Shown here piece by piece: positions 31,921 through 43,929 of a stretch of 64,000 bases of DNA. The stretch is from assembly GCF_963678635.1 (NCBI RefSeq), contig NC_087071.1, forward strand, positions 35,207,680-35,271,679, given 5' to 3'. The stretch's first letter is position 1, and each line of letters begins with the position of its first letter. A program made the position numbers and the translations under genes. The notes beneath the pieces were generated by a model. The model saw only the letters and a list, made by a program, of their open reading frames with translations. It made no database searches and was not told where the DNA came from. The stretch comes from Symsagittifera roscoffensis (lineage: Eukaryota; Xenacoelomorpha; Acoela; Convolutidae).

Positions 31921-32518
31921 TAATTAAAATACGAACCTTCTTAACGAAAATGAAAGTGTGAAAAAGATTCGAAATTAAACTTAAGGTAAACTAGTAGATT
32001 GAAATTAAATTGGTTCAAAACAAATTTGAAAACTTCGAGTCAATGTTCCGGATACAAACGCTTTCAGTCTGCGCAGTGAAGGATATTTGTTTGACAAAAT
32101 GGGTAGTTGTTACAGCTCCGCTCGTATTGGTCATCCTTGAAAATCAACTTCCAAATTTGTGAATGAGCGTAATTATACCAACTTGTTCTTTTTTGTTTGA
32201 AATTTTTTTGATAGAATTTTTTATTTTATCTATTTTTGGAAACAAAATTTTTCTGCTATTTTGAAAGTATCGAATTATTTTTTCCTTGAAAATTTTGAAG
32301 TTTTTTTTGATGGAAGTCAAGAATAAAATGATAAAGACTACATCTGTTTCAAAATCAAGATAAATATTACTTTCATCAAAAAAGTACTGGTAAATACTTC
32401 TTGAATGTAAGATGAAACAATTATTTCTAAAAATGGGAATTGATGTAAAATTCCATAGAAAAATTTGTAAAAACTCTTACCAAAATTGACTACCTAAATT
32501 TGAACTCAATTCTTTTTG

Positions 32519-32710
32519 TCAAAAACATCCCTGTGAAAGCGACAGTTTTTCGAACATCATTTTGAGAAACAGATCTGCTTCTACGAGTTCTCTCCTTGGA
32601 TTTCTTCTTTCGATTTCACAACTCTTTTCAAATTGGATTTGTTTCAAAATATTTTGCAATTTTTTTGAGTTCTTGCTCCAATTACAACTTTTCCAATCTC
32701 TTGAGTTCAA
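32519..32710 (-). pseudogene. Array motif: coil plus VEADLFL exon, copy 1
   Basis: This 63-codon ATG frame has a predicted helical or coiled segment (SKKLQNILKQIQFEKSCEIE) running without a break into RELVEADLFLKMMFEKLSLS. The corresponding parts at 40037-40200, 44850-45010 and 47486-47680 are in two frames, so this copy preserves the ancestral linkage best. The neighbouring block at 32785-32870 (LMLLRKLLGDLQPPF) lies just upstream on the minus strand, as in the other copies. Confidence 0.5.
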
Positions 32711-32784
32711 ATCTCTCTGGAGCTGAAAACTCCGGAGCAGATAATTTTGCAGCTCGGACTAGGTTTTTTTTTTATTAAAAGGGG

Positions 32785-32870
32785 GTTGCAAATCTCCCAA
32801 GAGTTTGCGCAAGAGCATCAAATATCATTCCGTTGCACCAAAATTCAAGTTGTCTGAAATTTTCACAAAA
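32785..32870 (-). pseudogene. Array motif: KLLGDLQ block, copy 1
   Basis: The minus-strand reading LMLLRKLLGDLQPPF matches NLVLLCKLLGELQSTF (about 40215-40290) and NLVLFHKLLQKMPPTLF (about 47710-47785). A stop lies just before it. Order relative to the coil exon is conserved. Confidence 0.45.
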
Positions 32871-35150
32871 AAGGGGGAAGTTGGCAAAGTATTGAGCAAT
32901 TTTTTTTGAAGGAAGCATCAGTCAAACATGATTATTAGAAATCTTACTTATTAACCGAACAACCCTTGTAATTGCTACGAATACAAAATGAATTTTTGTC
33001 TGTATTATCTGTTAGTGTTAGTTTAATGCTATGGAGAAGTTTTTTCTCAATTGTTTTCAAATTGTAAATTTGTTAAAAGGACTGATAATTCAGCAACTCT
33101 CCTGTTATTATTATGTTTCCAATTTTTATCTTGGGCACGAAAATAATACAACTCAAGGTTAGTTTTGATGTTACCTACTATTTCTGTTTCTAAAAATAAC
33201 TATCAATTATCAAAAATTTTATCTGCCTACCGTCTTTAGAATACTGAGGGTAATGCGCACCTTGTAAACTGATTTTAACCCTCTCTGATTTTGCTCCAAA
33301 TCACTATCCAGACATAACTCAAGCCAGCACCTTAAGAAAAACGATTGATGCTCAGGTAATTGAACAGTTATTTTCTTTGTGATCATATCTTCTAATGTAT
33401 TTGTTTTTGTACAATATGCCTACAATAGCCGCATTATCTATCCAAAAATTTTGAACAAGCTTGAACTATTCGAATAAGTCATAAGGGTGGATCAAACTTT
33501 GTTCACGAAGTTTTGGATTGTACGAAATTTATTTCTCACGTTTAACGTGGGCAAACCACTTGATGTTTTCAAAATCATAACAGAACTGTAGAATGGTTTG
33601 CCTCCAGAAAAAATGTACTAAGCCTTGCGATCTCAGTTTTTGAAAAAATCAATCTTCTTCTGTTTTTTGCTACAAACTCTTCAATCGATAACTTTTGCCT
33701 CTTACTTTTTGTAAAATATTGTTTGTTGGCTCACCCATATTTTGGAAGAATAAAAAGCTGTTTATATTAATGTTTTTTTTTGTTATATGATTTCCTTTTT
33801 GCACCTATGACTATGTAATATATGGGTCAAAACCTTAATTTTTTTTAAAATAAATTTTAGTTCATGTTTTTCTTAGTTACTTGATTTTATTCTTGTATTT
33901 AAAATTGTGTAAAATTAGTTTCAAACTGTGTAAAAAATGAGTATTAACTGCCAAAAAATCAACGAGGTAATGCAAAATGAACGATAATTAAAAGTTTCTT
34001 TCGTACTTGAAACGACTTTTCTTTTTATAGAAGAGGTTTTTTGTATTAGTTCTGAAAATTTTATGATAATTTACCAAATTTTCTTTCCAAAAGATTTTAA
34101 GCACTGTTCTTATTCAGTTTACCAGATTTGTGGGCAATTGAAAATGAAATGTCGAAGTCTAATTTAAAAAGTTTGAAATCTTAAGAATATAGATACAAAC
34201 TTTTTTTTCATGGTCCAAAAACCATATCGCTGTTCCCATAGCAAGCAATATCTGGTTCAAGCTGAACTACTATTTGCGCAACATGCAGTCAATGAGCGCT
34301 AGAAACAGATTTGGCATATTGATACCATTCTCTTAACTTAGATCCTCGACCAGATGAGTTACTCAACGTTTTGATGCTTAAAAAATCTCTCGGTGAGTTC
34401 AATAAATTTATATGGGTTTCTTGTAACTATACTTACCTTCCTATTTTGCGCTGATGAAAAGTAATTGCGCTGGAACACATTTTATTCAAAACTATATTTC
34501 TTCCAGTAATTGCTATTCCTAAAATTTTAAACTTTTGATTTTTCGGATATTCGGATTGGAAAAAATAAGGTATATTTCGTTACATAATTAGGAATATTCT
34601 CTTTTAAATCAAAATCAATTCCTTGAAGAATAATAAAGCTTGTTTTATATTTGTCCATAAAAAAGCTAACAGGGTTGATAAAAATAAAAATTTTGTCAAA
34701 TATGAGTTCAAAGGCCCCATCTTTCAACCAAGAATAAAACTCTATTGGAAAACTCCTGATCCAGTAAGACTACTTCGGTAAAAAAAAAACTTAATTTTTT
34801 TAAGATAGTTTTTGTTCATAGCTTCAGAGAAGGTAAAATACAACTTACTGTAGTTGACAGGATAGCTATCAAATTGTCGTCTCTTCTTATGTAGTGGATA
34901 GCCTTTTTCGGAAAATTGCACATACTAGCATCACAACTACAAATAATAAAGAAAAATTGACTCAGAAAAATTAAAAGAAATCTATCAAAATACGTTTAAA
35001 CAACTTTCATGATTTTTGTTTGCGATTCTCTTCGCCAACAAGAAGGTAACCCAAAAGACAAGCTTATCACATTCATAGATCAGCATAACTTAGAAAAATG
35101 TTAAAATAATTCAAATTTAAATTTTCTGGAAAAATAGTAGAAGCGAAAAG
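32871..35150. other. Array spacer, weakly conserved
   Basis: A block at 33240-33360 (GATTTTGCTCCAAATC, TGATGCTCAGGTAA) recurs near 40600-41000 and 48060-48125. A minus frame at 34727-34527 (MKDGAFELIFDKIFIF) has no detected paralogue. GTGAAGGATATTTG at 32080 recurs at 35200, marking the start of another unit. Confidence 0.4.
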
Positions 35151-35614
35151 TATGATAAAAAATACATGTTCCGTGTGCAAACGCTATCTTTTTGCACAGT
35201 GAAGGATATTTGCATAACAAAAAGGGTATACCATGAATCGTAAAACCGTCATCCTTGAATATTAGTTTCTAAGCTAAGTCATCCTCATTTGTTAACTTGT
35301 TTTCGAAAAATTTTTGTAGAATTTTACAATTTAACAAGCTTTGTTAAGACCTTCCAATTATGACGTATAATTTTTTTCCGTGTTTTCAGTTCAAGTTTGC
35401 TTTATATCTATAATTTTTACAACAATTAAGTCAAAAAATACTTGGTAAACAAGGAGATTGAGTTGACGGTTTGGTTTTTTAGGAGGCAGTTTTGATTATC
35501 TCACAGTTTGTCCCTTACTATAAACTTCTAGTTTTTTCAATGCGCTGTTTTCAAAGCACTCAATATTCAGCATAACTAGCGTCAACATCCCAACTGTTTT
35601 CTCTTGAGTTATTG

Positions 35615-35850
35615 TTGAAAATGACTATTAATCGAGAATTAAGAACTCTTTTGAACCGATGCTTTTAACATGTAAGCAGAAAAGTAAATCAGTAACGTGA
35701 CCCAGAAAAAATGAGCTGGAAAAACTAGTTGCAACATAACAATATTCAGGTCGTTTTTGTGTAGTAGATTTGACGGATCTAGCAGAATCACGTAAACAAG
35801 CAAAAAAACTGTGAAGACTATAGAGGTTGCAAATGTCCGTGTTCAAAACA
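35615..35850 (-). pseudogene. Array motif: LGHVTDLLFC / KSIGS block, copy 1 of 3
   Basis: The ATG-initiated minus frame (MNTDICNLYSLHSF...) ends VATSFSSSFFLGHVTDLLFC and HVKSIGSKEFLILD. Related DNA and protein occur at 37688-37905 (DWFTFYVNFKSIGS) and 37945-38130 (LLGHKTGLLFCLDD). This block was therefore locally triplicated within one unit of the array. No known domain is evident. Confidence 0.45.
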
Positions 35851-35942
35851 ATGCAAGCACAATGTTTTTGTGAAAAATCAAAAATAAACTAACCTTTATT
35901 TCAACTCAGTTTGCTCAAATCAAAATGCTTTGAAAAATGACT

Positions 35943-36408
35943 TCAGTGGATAATTATTTTTAGCATAAAATAAGTGATCATGGATATTGTAATTAAATTA
36001 AAAAAAAACTTAATGTCTCGCAAAAATTGAGTTTTTTGTTTTCGTTCAAATTTTAGTCGACACCGGCGACATTTATTACTGCACAGTCTTTTTGGTATTG
36101 AAGAATCAAACTTGAAAGTTGAGAGGCTTGCTGTCAATGTACTTCTTGATTGTGAAGAAACATCTCTTCTATTGTATTTTTCTATATCGCACATTTTCTC
36201 ATCTTTGGTAGGATTTTGATCTTTAGTTGACTCTCTGCCAGCAATAATTTTCATTTTTCAGAATCATGAGTAACAGTATTTCTAATGGCCGACATTGCTT
36301 CGCCTTCTTTTTCACCAAGATAAAACCACTGTTGTTTTTCGTCTTGGAAGCATTCTTCAAGTTAACCTTTTCTCTTGTAGGATTATTGGGACCAAACAGT
36401 TCTCCCAA
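35943..36408 (-). pseudogene. Array motif: RPL..LLLMILK exon region, copy 1
   Basis: The frame 36408-36223 reads GELFGPNNPTREKVNLK, KKKAKQCRPLEILLLMILK. The overlapping frame 36254-35943 adds a Cys/Arg-rich KRLCSNKCRRCRLKFERKQK. Matching DNA lies at 41960-42120 and 45050-45230, where the reading becomes QPRPLKKLLVTMLK with stops. A KNKCRRCRLKFER-like cluster is basic and could bind nucleic acid, but this is speculative. Confidence 0.45.
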
Positions 36409-37439
36409 TTTTTGTTTGATTTTTTAAAAAACTGACGTTATTGATATTAGTTTTTTTAGTATATTTTGGGATATAAGAGTAAACTGACCCGTTCAAGGGA
36501 AATGAAGAAATGACTTTGAGATAATTTGAGAAAAGAAGAAAACACCATGATTCATGAAATAAACCATGAAAAATAGTAAATTTGGAAAATAAGAGGCTTG
36601 TCAGGGCTATTGTGTCTCTACCCACTTTTCATACTGTGTTTTGGACAACTGCAAGTTCCATATATTTCTGATTGGTTCATTTCTCCCTCCTTTTATTACG
36701 GACTGGACTTTTATCAACTCATCTACCAATATTTTGACTGTTTTTGAACTCAAAAGCAGACTTCATTCAAATGTTTTGACAAAATAGTGAAGGTTGCAAC
36801 AACTGGAGCAGAAAAAGAAGCCAGTTATTGCAAAGACAAGACTGTTGCGCAAGAAACTCAAACAAAGGATGTTCTTATGAAAAAATGATTTCCCTGCAAA
36901 CTATCAGCTCAAATTTTCTATTTATTAAAATAAGATACCGATTTGTTAAGGAATGACTGTTTCATTGATGTTTACACTTTCGTGAGAATTGATCACTTCA
37001 TCAAATGAGTAATCGTCGGTTTACTCTAAAAAATTCACAAAAAACTCAACTTTTTCAAGAAAAAAAGAAAAAAAATTAAAAATTATTATCTTTTTGGTTA
37101 CTGGCAAAACTGTTTTGAATTTTAAGAACAAAATGCGAAATCTGTTTTTTCTTCAATAAACTGCAAAATTTGTTTCGTTTTTTTTTACAATAAAGTGCAA
37201 CCAATTTTTCTTGCTTTTAACAACACAAGAAAAAAAATTCAAAATCATCAACATCTTGCAAAAGTAATTTACAATTTGTCAAAAAGCCGAGGTTTAGCAA
37301 ATATTTTTCTTTGCAGTTTTTTGAACTATTTTTCATTCATTTCTGGCTATAAAAAAAACTCAGAGGAAAAACACTAAAAAGCCTGAAAAAGCATTACTCC
37401 GTTTTTTTATGAAAATAATAATCAAAGAATTTTCCAGCA

Positions 37440-37610
37440 GATCTCAATGCTGGTATTGGTTCTATTTCTGGGGGTTTTCTACGTTTTTTTTTCAGTGAAA
37501 GCCTTAGTTTAGGGAGTCTTTTATCTTCTTCAATGATAATGGGATTGATAGCAGATTCCTACTCCTCCCGAAGGAAAAGAAAGTCAGCTACCAGTCGAGA
37601 AACGTATCTG
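37440..37610 (-). pseudogene. Array motif: EESAINP block, copy 1
   Basis: The minus-strand reading ESAINPIIIEEDKRLPKLR is preceded by a stop. It aligns with the EESASNA block near 38950-39060 and with the blocks inside 43714-43929 and 46366-46605. Confidence 0.45.
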
Positions 37611-37687
37611 GAGCCAGTTTTCATTGTACTTAATAAACAAAATAACCAGTCTCACAATTTTAAATGAATTCTCTGCAGATTTTGGTG

Positions 37688-38130
37688 AAAATGACTAACC
37701 ATCGAACAAGACAAAAGCTGTTGAACCTATACTTTTAAAATTTACATAGAAAGTAAACCAGTCTTGTGGCATTAAAACTAAGATGATTAACTGGGAACAC
37801 TAGTTGTAACTGATTTTTATCCAGGTTATTTTTGTGTAGTACTTTTCACAGATCCAGCAGAATCGTAGACAGGCAAAAAGTCTCAGGATTTTAGATTTTG
37901 CAAATGTTTGGGTTTATACTGATGAACTGATTTTTTCATCATCTAAACAGAAAAGTAAACCAGTCTTGTGACCCAGAAGACAATACGTGGGAAGACTAGT
38001 TGCAACAGATATTGTCTAAGACAATTTTGTGTAGTAGATTTAACGGATTCAGCAGAGTCGCGTAGACAGGCTATAGAGTTTCAGGGTTTTGGAGTATGCC
38101 TATTTCCGGGTTTTTGAAATCTACGCAAAT
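37688..38130 (-). repeat. Two further copies of the LGH / KSIGS block
   Basis: 37688-37905 and 37945-38130 both resemble 35615-35850. Shared words are AAAGTAAACCAGTCTTGTG, ACTAGTTG(C/T)AAC, TTTTGTGTAGTA and CAGCAGA(A/G)TCG. They form an internal tandem pair with a period of about 225-240 bp, adjacent to the 38.1 kb hairpin. Confidence 0.75.
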
Positions 38131-38143
38131 GTCCGGACGTATG

Positions 38144-38346
38144 CCAGTAGTAGAAGGGTGAGGTGATCAGGGGGGGGGGGGTGCGTGGAGACCCCCATGT
38201 ATTAAGATAGGGAATAGAGTATCCGGTCTCCAAGCTATGTATTCCCTATCTTAATACATAGCTTGGAGACCGGATACTCTATTCCCTATCTTAATACATG
38301 GGGGTCTCCACCCACCCCCCTGATCACCTCACCATTCTACTACTTA
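38144..38346. repeat. Large hairpin built from the TCTTAATACAT repeat
   Basis: The arms of about 95-100 bp run from AGTAGTAGAAGGGTGAGGTG to its reverse complement near 38346. The loop is nine bases at 38244-38252, and the arms include a G run facing a C run of different length. The inner part contains the TCCGGATACTC and ATACATGGGGGTC blocks also seen once at 165-210. The structure is therefore a repeat copy plus its inverted copy. Confidence 0.93.
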
Positions 38347-38949
38347 TGCCCAAGTCCAAAGAATTGCTTGTACAATACAATTTTGGGTGAAGATTTAAAA
38401 CAAGATGTTTCAAAGCCAATATTCCAACTCATACTACTCAAAATGAACAATATTTGAAAATTGACTGCAGTGGATACATTATATACAGCTATACAATAAT
38501 AACATAAGCTATGTATTTTTTGTATAATTGTCAACCTGAGAAAGCTGTTTTTTGAGGAAATGCGAAGGTGTTTCTTTTTCAATAGCTTTCAAAAAATGGT
38601 TCAAATTGTTTTGCAAAATGCAAAAGTTGTTAATTTTTGGTTAACAAAACTGCATATATAATTCAATTTCTTAGCAATTCGTAAAAATTATTTTATTTTT
38701 TTCAACACGTTCCAAATTTCTTTTCCAACTTTTCCATTAAACTGAACTTTTTAAATGTTTTTTGGAATTTGTGCACTATTTTTTCAGTCGTTTCTGGTTC
38801 AAAACAAAGTTTTTACAACAATATTTTTACAACAAACAAGAAATAAACGTCACACACTGCTGGTTTCAAAAACAAAACTCAAAGAGCTGTCGAGTAGCTT
38901 TTTATATATTATATGATCCAATTGCTCTTCTTTTTTCTATTCCTGATGG

Positions 38950-39200
38950 TTTTCAAGGGTGGTTTGCTCAGTGGAGTCCTCGATTCAGGGAGCCCATCAT
39001 CTTCGTTTTAACAGATGGCATTGCTAGCAGATTCCTCATTCTCCCCACGGGAAAATGAATTCGTCTACCGGTTGAGCCAGAAATCTAGAGTCGGAGAGCG
39101 GGACAGAAACCACCACAACCTGCTCAGCTTATTTTCCTATCATCTGAATAGTTCCAAACAGACTCTCTGTGATTAGACCTTGCATCTGATGATGCTTGTT
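38950..39200 (-). pseudogene. Array motif: RNLLAMP / EESASNA block, copy 2
   Basis: The minus strand reads GRMRNLLAMPSVKTKMM in one frame and NEESASNA in another. DNA aligns with 43700-43920 (TTGATAGCAGATTCCTCATT versus TTGCTAGCAGATTCCTCATT). Stops interrupt both frames. Confidence 0.5.
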
Positions 39201-39699
39201 GAAGTTCATCTCACTCAAAAATTTGTATTTTTGTAAAGAGATTGAGACTTTACTGAAAAAATGAAATTCATTGATTTAGAGCTGAGGCACGAGGTAGAAG
39301 ACGGTAGTTAAGTTGAAAGGAAATTGGTTTTTAATTACCAGTTTGAGATACTTTGAACTCAATCGCGTAGTTTCTGCCAATCAGAGTAGACTTTCTTTAT
39401 ATGAACTGTTGTATTGTCCAAGCTAATTTTTTTTCAAGCCTTCTTTTCCACATATAATTCAGGAATTCTTCAATGAGAAAAAACTTCATGGTGTTTTTGT
39501 TGCCTTTGTTTTTTCGTATCCAATCATTTAAAAAATTTTTTTTAATGCTTTATAGCTATGTCCATGACAAGCCATGGTTGTTTTTTTTTCTCAATCTTTT
39601 AAATTCGTTCAGTTAGGTGTTATGAGGATATGAACGTTTGCATTGTAAGCGATTTTTGTAGGTGATTTTCTACAAAAATAACACCAAGATCTATTTTTT

Positions 39700-39943
39700 T
39701 TTCATCTCAGTCATCCTCTTAGTTTGCTTTATTTTCTGTTTTTTGTTCTTTTTCAAAAGCTTTATAATTATCTTTTTTGAAAAAAATCAATTTTTTAACT
39801 AGGATGGATATCATGCATAGACAAATAAAGACTACGGTCCGTCTCAGATACTCACTCAATGCTGCTTTTTTCAAGAAAATGACTTCAGAATTAACTTTTA
39901 GTGTAAGATAGAAAAAGTGTTTCCAAAACTGGCACTCAATCAA
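39700..39943 (-). pseudogene. Array motif: region before the acidic block, copy 2
   Basis: The frame 39943-39719 reads MIECQFWKHFFYLTLK... VVFICLCMISILVKK and ends in a lysine/glutamate-rich stretch. It meets a stop just before the acidic EDD block. 32290-32440 and 44600-44800 align at DNA level. Confidence 0.4.
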
Positions 39944-40036
39944 AAGTCTTCAAAGAAGATTTTTGTTAAAATGTTTAACGAAAATGGCTATTTTAATTTA
40001 AACTCAATTTATATTGACAATATTGTCTCTGCGAAT

Positions 40037-40300
40037 TGAATTTTTTTTTGATCTACGCTTTCGAGAAAAAGATCTGGCTCTACTAGTTCTACACATGGGT
40101 TTTATTTACCTCTGAGCTGCTTTGGCCTGTTTTTGTTCCAACCGTTTGCAGATTTTTTTGAGTTTTTTGCGTCTTTTAACAATCTCAAATTCAATCTATA
40201 ACATCAATTTTTTTGCAGCCACAAAAAAAAAGTGGATTGCAGTTCTCCCAAGAGTTTGCACAATAGCACCAAATTTTTGCCTTGCTGTCTAGCTTGTTCA
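40037..40300 (-). pseudogene. Array motifs: KLLGELQ block and coil plus VEPDLFL, copy 2
   Basis: On the minus strand NLVLLCKLLGELQSTF (about 40290-40240) is followed by KKLKKICKRLEQKQAKAAQR. Then comes an AGGTAAATAAAA... CTGTGTAG-like break, and LVEPDLFLESVDQKKI in a different frame. A very short intron could explain the break (GT...AG in reverse complement of about 40078-40108), or it may simply be damage. Confidence 0.5.
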
Positions 40301-40599
40301 TGTAAAGTGCAATGTTTATTACTTTTTCAGCCACCATTTTGCAAGAAGCATCAAACAAAATTGATTTTCGGAAACCTTGAGCACAACTCGCGTAACTCCT
40401 ACCGAATCAAAAAATGGTTTAACCTGTATCATCTCTTAGTGCTTAATTGATGCTATGAAAAAAATGTCTTAACTTTTTTCAAAGTTTAGATTTTTCATGA
40501 ACTGATCATTCATCGACCGTCTTTTTGATAATTTGTCTTCATTTTTTACTTCGAAAATGTAAACAATACGACGCACTGGAGGAGTTTTTGTATCATCCA

Positions 40600-41000
40600 T
40601 GAGATTTTTCCACTCATTATAACCCCTGTCTGACTTTGGGCTAAAAACAGCCGAGCGTTTGACTCAAATCCTCACATTGGAAAATAAACATTGAAGGATT
40701 CTCAGGGTAAAAAAGAGGGTCTTTGTGTAGTCTTAACGAAATGATGGTCTTCCAACTCGGTGAAGGAGTTTTTGTATCATCTACTATATTATCTTCTATA
40801 ATATCATTCAAGACAGCCAAGAATTTTATTGGTAATTTTCGTTTATCCAAATTTTTCACTCACTATAACCCCTGTATGACTTTTCTCTAAATCAAATTAA
40901 AAAAATTTGACCTTGTCATCATACTGAAAAATAAACACTGATTGATTCTCAGGTAAAAGAACGGCTGTTTATTTTGTAGTCTTCTATGATTCATAAATTC
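40600..41000 (-). pseudogene. Array motif: IIEDN..DDTK exon with internal duplication
   Basis: The frame 40859-40641 (MKNLDKRKLPIKFLAVL then NDIIEDNIVDDTKTP and PENPSMFIFQCEDLSQTL) is one of the best protein-like frames in the array. FIENSKVGDTK at about 48050-47990 is its counterpart. PENPSMFIFQCED has a second local version, ENQSVFIFQYDD, near 40905-40960. A stretch of about 245 bp was therefore duplicated inside the unit. Function is unknown. Confidence 0.5.
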
Positions 41001-41042
41001 CGTTAAATTCGTATTCTCGTTAAATTCAAAACTTTCTCGAAT

Positions 41043-41243
41043 TTAATTGTTCTTGGCTTCAAATTTATCAACAATTCTTGGACACAATCCTGGTTCAAAA
41101 TTCACTTTGTCCTCGGAACGTGCTATTCCAGCTATGAATGTAATTTTTCTTTCAGTATTTGCGCGGCGGAATGAAAGTACGGAGTATCCCAAATAGCGAC
41201 ATACTTTGTAGTTTCGAATGTAAAAGTTCAAAAAAAAATTCAA
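41043..41243 (-). pseudogene. Array region: unrecognised exon-like frame
   Basis: The minus frame contains YKVCRYLGYSVLSFRRAN, ITFIAGIARSEDKVNFEPG and LCPRIVDKFEAKNN, ending at a stop near 41045. Composition is convincingly protein-like. No second copy was found in this window, and no domain is recognised. It lies just upstream (minus strand) of the IIEDN/DDTK exon and may be part of the same gene. Confidence 0.4.
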
Positions 41244-42456
41244 AAAAATCTAACACTTTTTCGTCGGTTACCAATTAAAAAACTACTTGAAAGCCGATAC
41301 GACTAAAGTACTCGGCATCTTGTCGGAAAGTTAGATAATCTATGCTAACTGATTGACAGAACAACAAGTAGAAGAAAACAGTTTACCTTTAATCTGAAGT
41401 TTTCATTAGCACTTTTCAATAAAATTTTGCATTTTTTTTTAATTTTTGAGATCTCTGATGATAAAAGTTGATCGTTTGACGACGGTTGATTTTGATGAAT
41501 TTATTATTGTATCTGTAAACTGTCTCTTCTCCTTTGTAGTTTAATATATCAATTTTTGAATGTCTTTTCTATCTCAGATATGGTTTTTGACGTAGTCTGA
41601 TTTTTTAATAATTTGTTTAATAATTTGTTTTTAAGCCAATATTTCAAATCGTGTTTTTGAAAACGAATATTAACCTCAACATGAATATGAGCATGCATAT
41701 ATTTTGATCGAAAAGACAATAATAACATAAATAATCAATTTTATTGGATCTTAAAGTTGCCAAATCCAAATGGCTTCCCAGAAGCTGAGACATTTTTTTG
41801 ATTTGTTCCTTGTATAGTTAGCATAGGCATAAATCTCTTTTGAAGAGCCGATTCTACAGTGAAGGGCCGATTCTGAACTTTGGGAAGCTTGCTGAAATTT
41901 TACTTCTTGATTGTGTCGAAAACTTTTTTTTGTATTTCGCTACATCAAATAATTTTTCTTAAATGGCAAGCTTTTGGTCAATAATTCACCCTCTGCTAGC
42001 CAAAAAGTCCAGTATTTCGGAAAACAATGTTTTCAGCATTGTAACTAACAGTTTTTTTAACGGCCGGGGTTGCTTCTACTTTTCTTTTTTACCAAGATAG
42101 AATAGCTGTTGTTTTCAAAATGTCCCGATCCATTTTTCTTGAAAGAATAGATTGTGAAAAAAATTGGGTAAAGGAGAAAACAATATGAGTCATTCAATGA
42201 GTCATGAAGGGAAAACTATTTAGAAGTTTTCTTTATGAGGTTTTCAAACTTGAGTTGTATGTAAGCGTTTCAAGATTGTCGTGTATCTACCCACATTTCC
42301 TTCTGTTTTTGGACAATTGTAGGTTTCATATGCTTCTGAACGGTGAACGGTTCATCTCTCACTTAATTGTTTGAAGGACTAGAAGTTTATCATTTCCCTT
42401 ACCAAAAATTTGATTGCCTTTGAAATCTGTACGAAAACAGATTTCATTCAAATGTT

Positions 42457-43400
42457 ATTGCATAAAGTGGCAGAATTTGCAATAAAATTAGCTGTGCTAA
42501 TCAGAACATTTCTTCAAGTAAAACAGCAGAAAAAAATCATGTATTGCAAAAAAAGACCGCTGCAAATTGTAGAAGAGAAGAACGTCTCATAATCGCAGTT
42601 CCATTTCATTAAAAAGGCTTTTTAAAAAAACAGTTTGCATTGATGGTTTGACCTTTGTAGAAGGGAAGATTTTATTAGCTTGGATTATAGTTTGTCCATC
42701 CTAATAAACTACTTTTTTCAATGCACTCAAAAATCAAAAAGCCCAGGCTCTCGATATTAACTGTTTTTTTTTTGTAGAATTATCATGTCGTGGAAGATCT
42801 TTCTTGGTTTTGGAGAAAAGCTAAGCTTACGGTGTTTCTTCTTACAATTCAATATAAAACTTTTTTCATACTTTTTTTTACAAAAATTATGTTTCATTTC
42901 TTTCAAAACTCCATCATAACTTTTTGCATAAATTGCATAAAGTGGCAGAATTTGCAATAAAATTAGCTGTGCTAATCAGAACATTTCTTCAAGTAAAACA
43001 GCAGAAAAAAATCATGTATTGCAAAGAAAAGACCGCTGCAAATTGTAGAAGAGAAGAACGTCTCATAATCGCAGCTCCATTTCATTAAAAAGGCTTTGTA
43101 AAAAACCAGTTTGCATTGATGGTTTGACCTTTGTAGAAGGGAAGATTTTATTAGCTTGGATTATAGTTTGTCCATCCTAATAAACTACTTTTTTCAATGC
43201 ACTCAAAAATCAAAAAAACCCAGGCTCTCGATATTAACTGTTTTTTTTTTTGTAGAATTATCATGTCGTGGAAGATCTTTCTTGGTTTTGGAGAAAAGCT
43301 AAGCTAACGGTGTTTCTTCTTTCAATTCAATATAATACTTTTTTCATGTTTTTTTACAAAAATTATGTTTCATTTCTTTCAAAACTCCATCAAGGTTTTT
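42457..43400. repeat. 475 bp internal tandem duplication in unit A
   Basis: ATTGCATAAAGTGGCAGAAT begins at 42457 and again at 42932. Each half runs through GACCGCTGCAAATTGTAGAA to CAAAACTCCATCA. Unit B has only one copy (about 45606-46070), so this duplication followed or was lost after the A/B duplication. Confidence 0.93.
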
Positions 43401-43713
43401 AACATGGCGTAAAAATGTGTAATTTTTCCTAAACCGTTGCAAAAATTGTTTACAGTTTTTTTTTCAATTTACCGTGAATCTGTAAAAATTTTTCGAGTTT
43501 GCTTACTACTTCTTCATTCAACTCTGGTGAAAAAAAAAGTTTAGAAAAGGAATTCATTGAAAAAACTTAAAATATACATCACACACCAATGATTTTCAAA
43601 AACAATTTTCGAAGAGCTCTCGAACTGATTCTTAGTTCTTAGTTGATCCCAATGCTCGTTTCGGCTCTATTTTCTATTGCTGGAGGTATTCTATGTCATT
43701 CGCCCAGTGGAAT

Positions 43714-43929
43714 TTATGGTTTTGATAGCCCTTCATCTTTGTCTGTGTAGATGGGTGGGATTGATAGCAGATTCCTCATTCCTCCATGGAAAAGTAAGTC
43801 AATTAACGTTTGAGCGGAATCGGGGAGCTGAGAATACACCACCCCAACCTGTTCAATTTTGTTTTGTAATTTCCATCGTTCCAAATTGTCTCTCTGTGAT
43901 GGACATTTGCTTCTTGAAGCTGATCTCAT
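43714..43929 (-). pseudogene. Array motif: ASRSKCPSQ..RNLLSIP frame in unit A
   Basis: This ATG-initiated 71-codon minus frame reads MRSASRSKCPSQRDNLER, WKLQNKIEQVGVVYSQ, then RNLLSIPPIYTDKDEG. It is identical to unit B for the first 46 codons, after which one indel shifts the frames (unit B continues NEESATNPTHLHRQR). The older copy at 38950-39200 shows the same two alternative readings, so which frame was ancestral is open. Confidence 0.5.
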
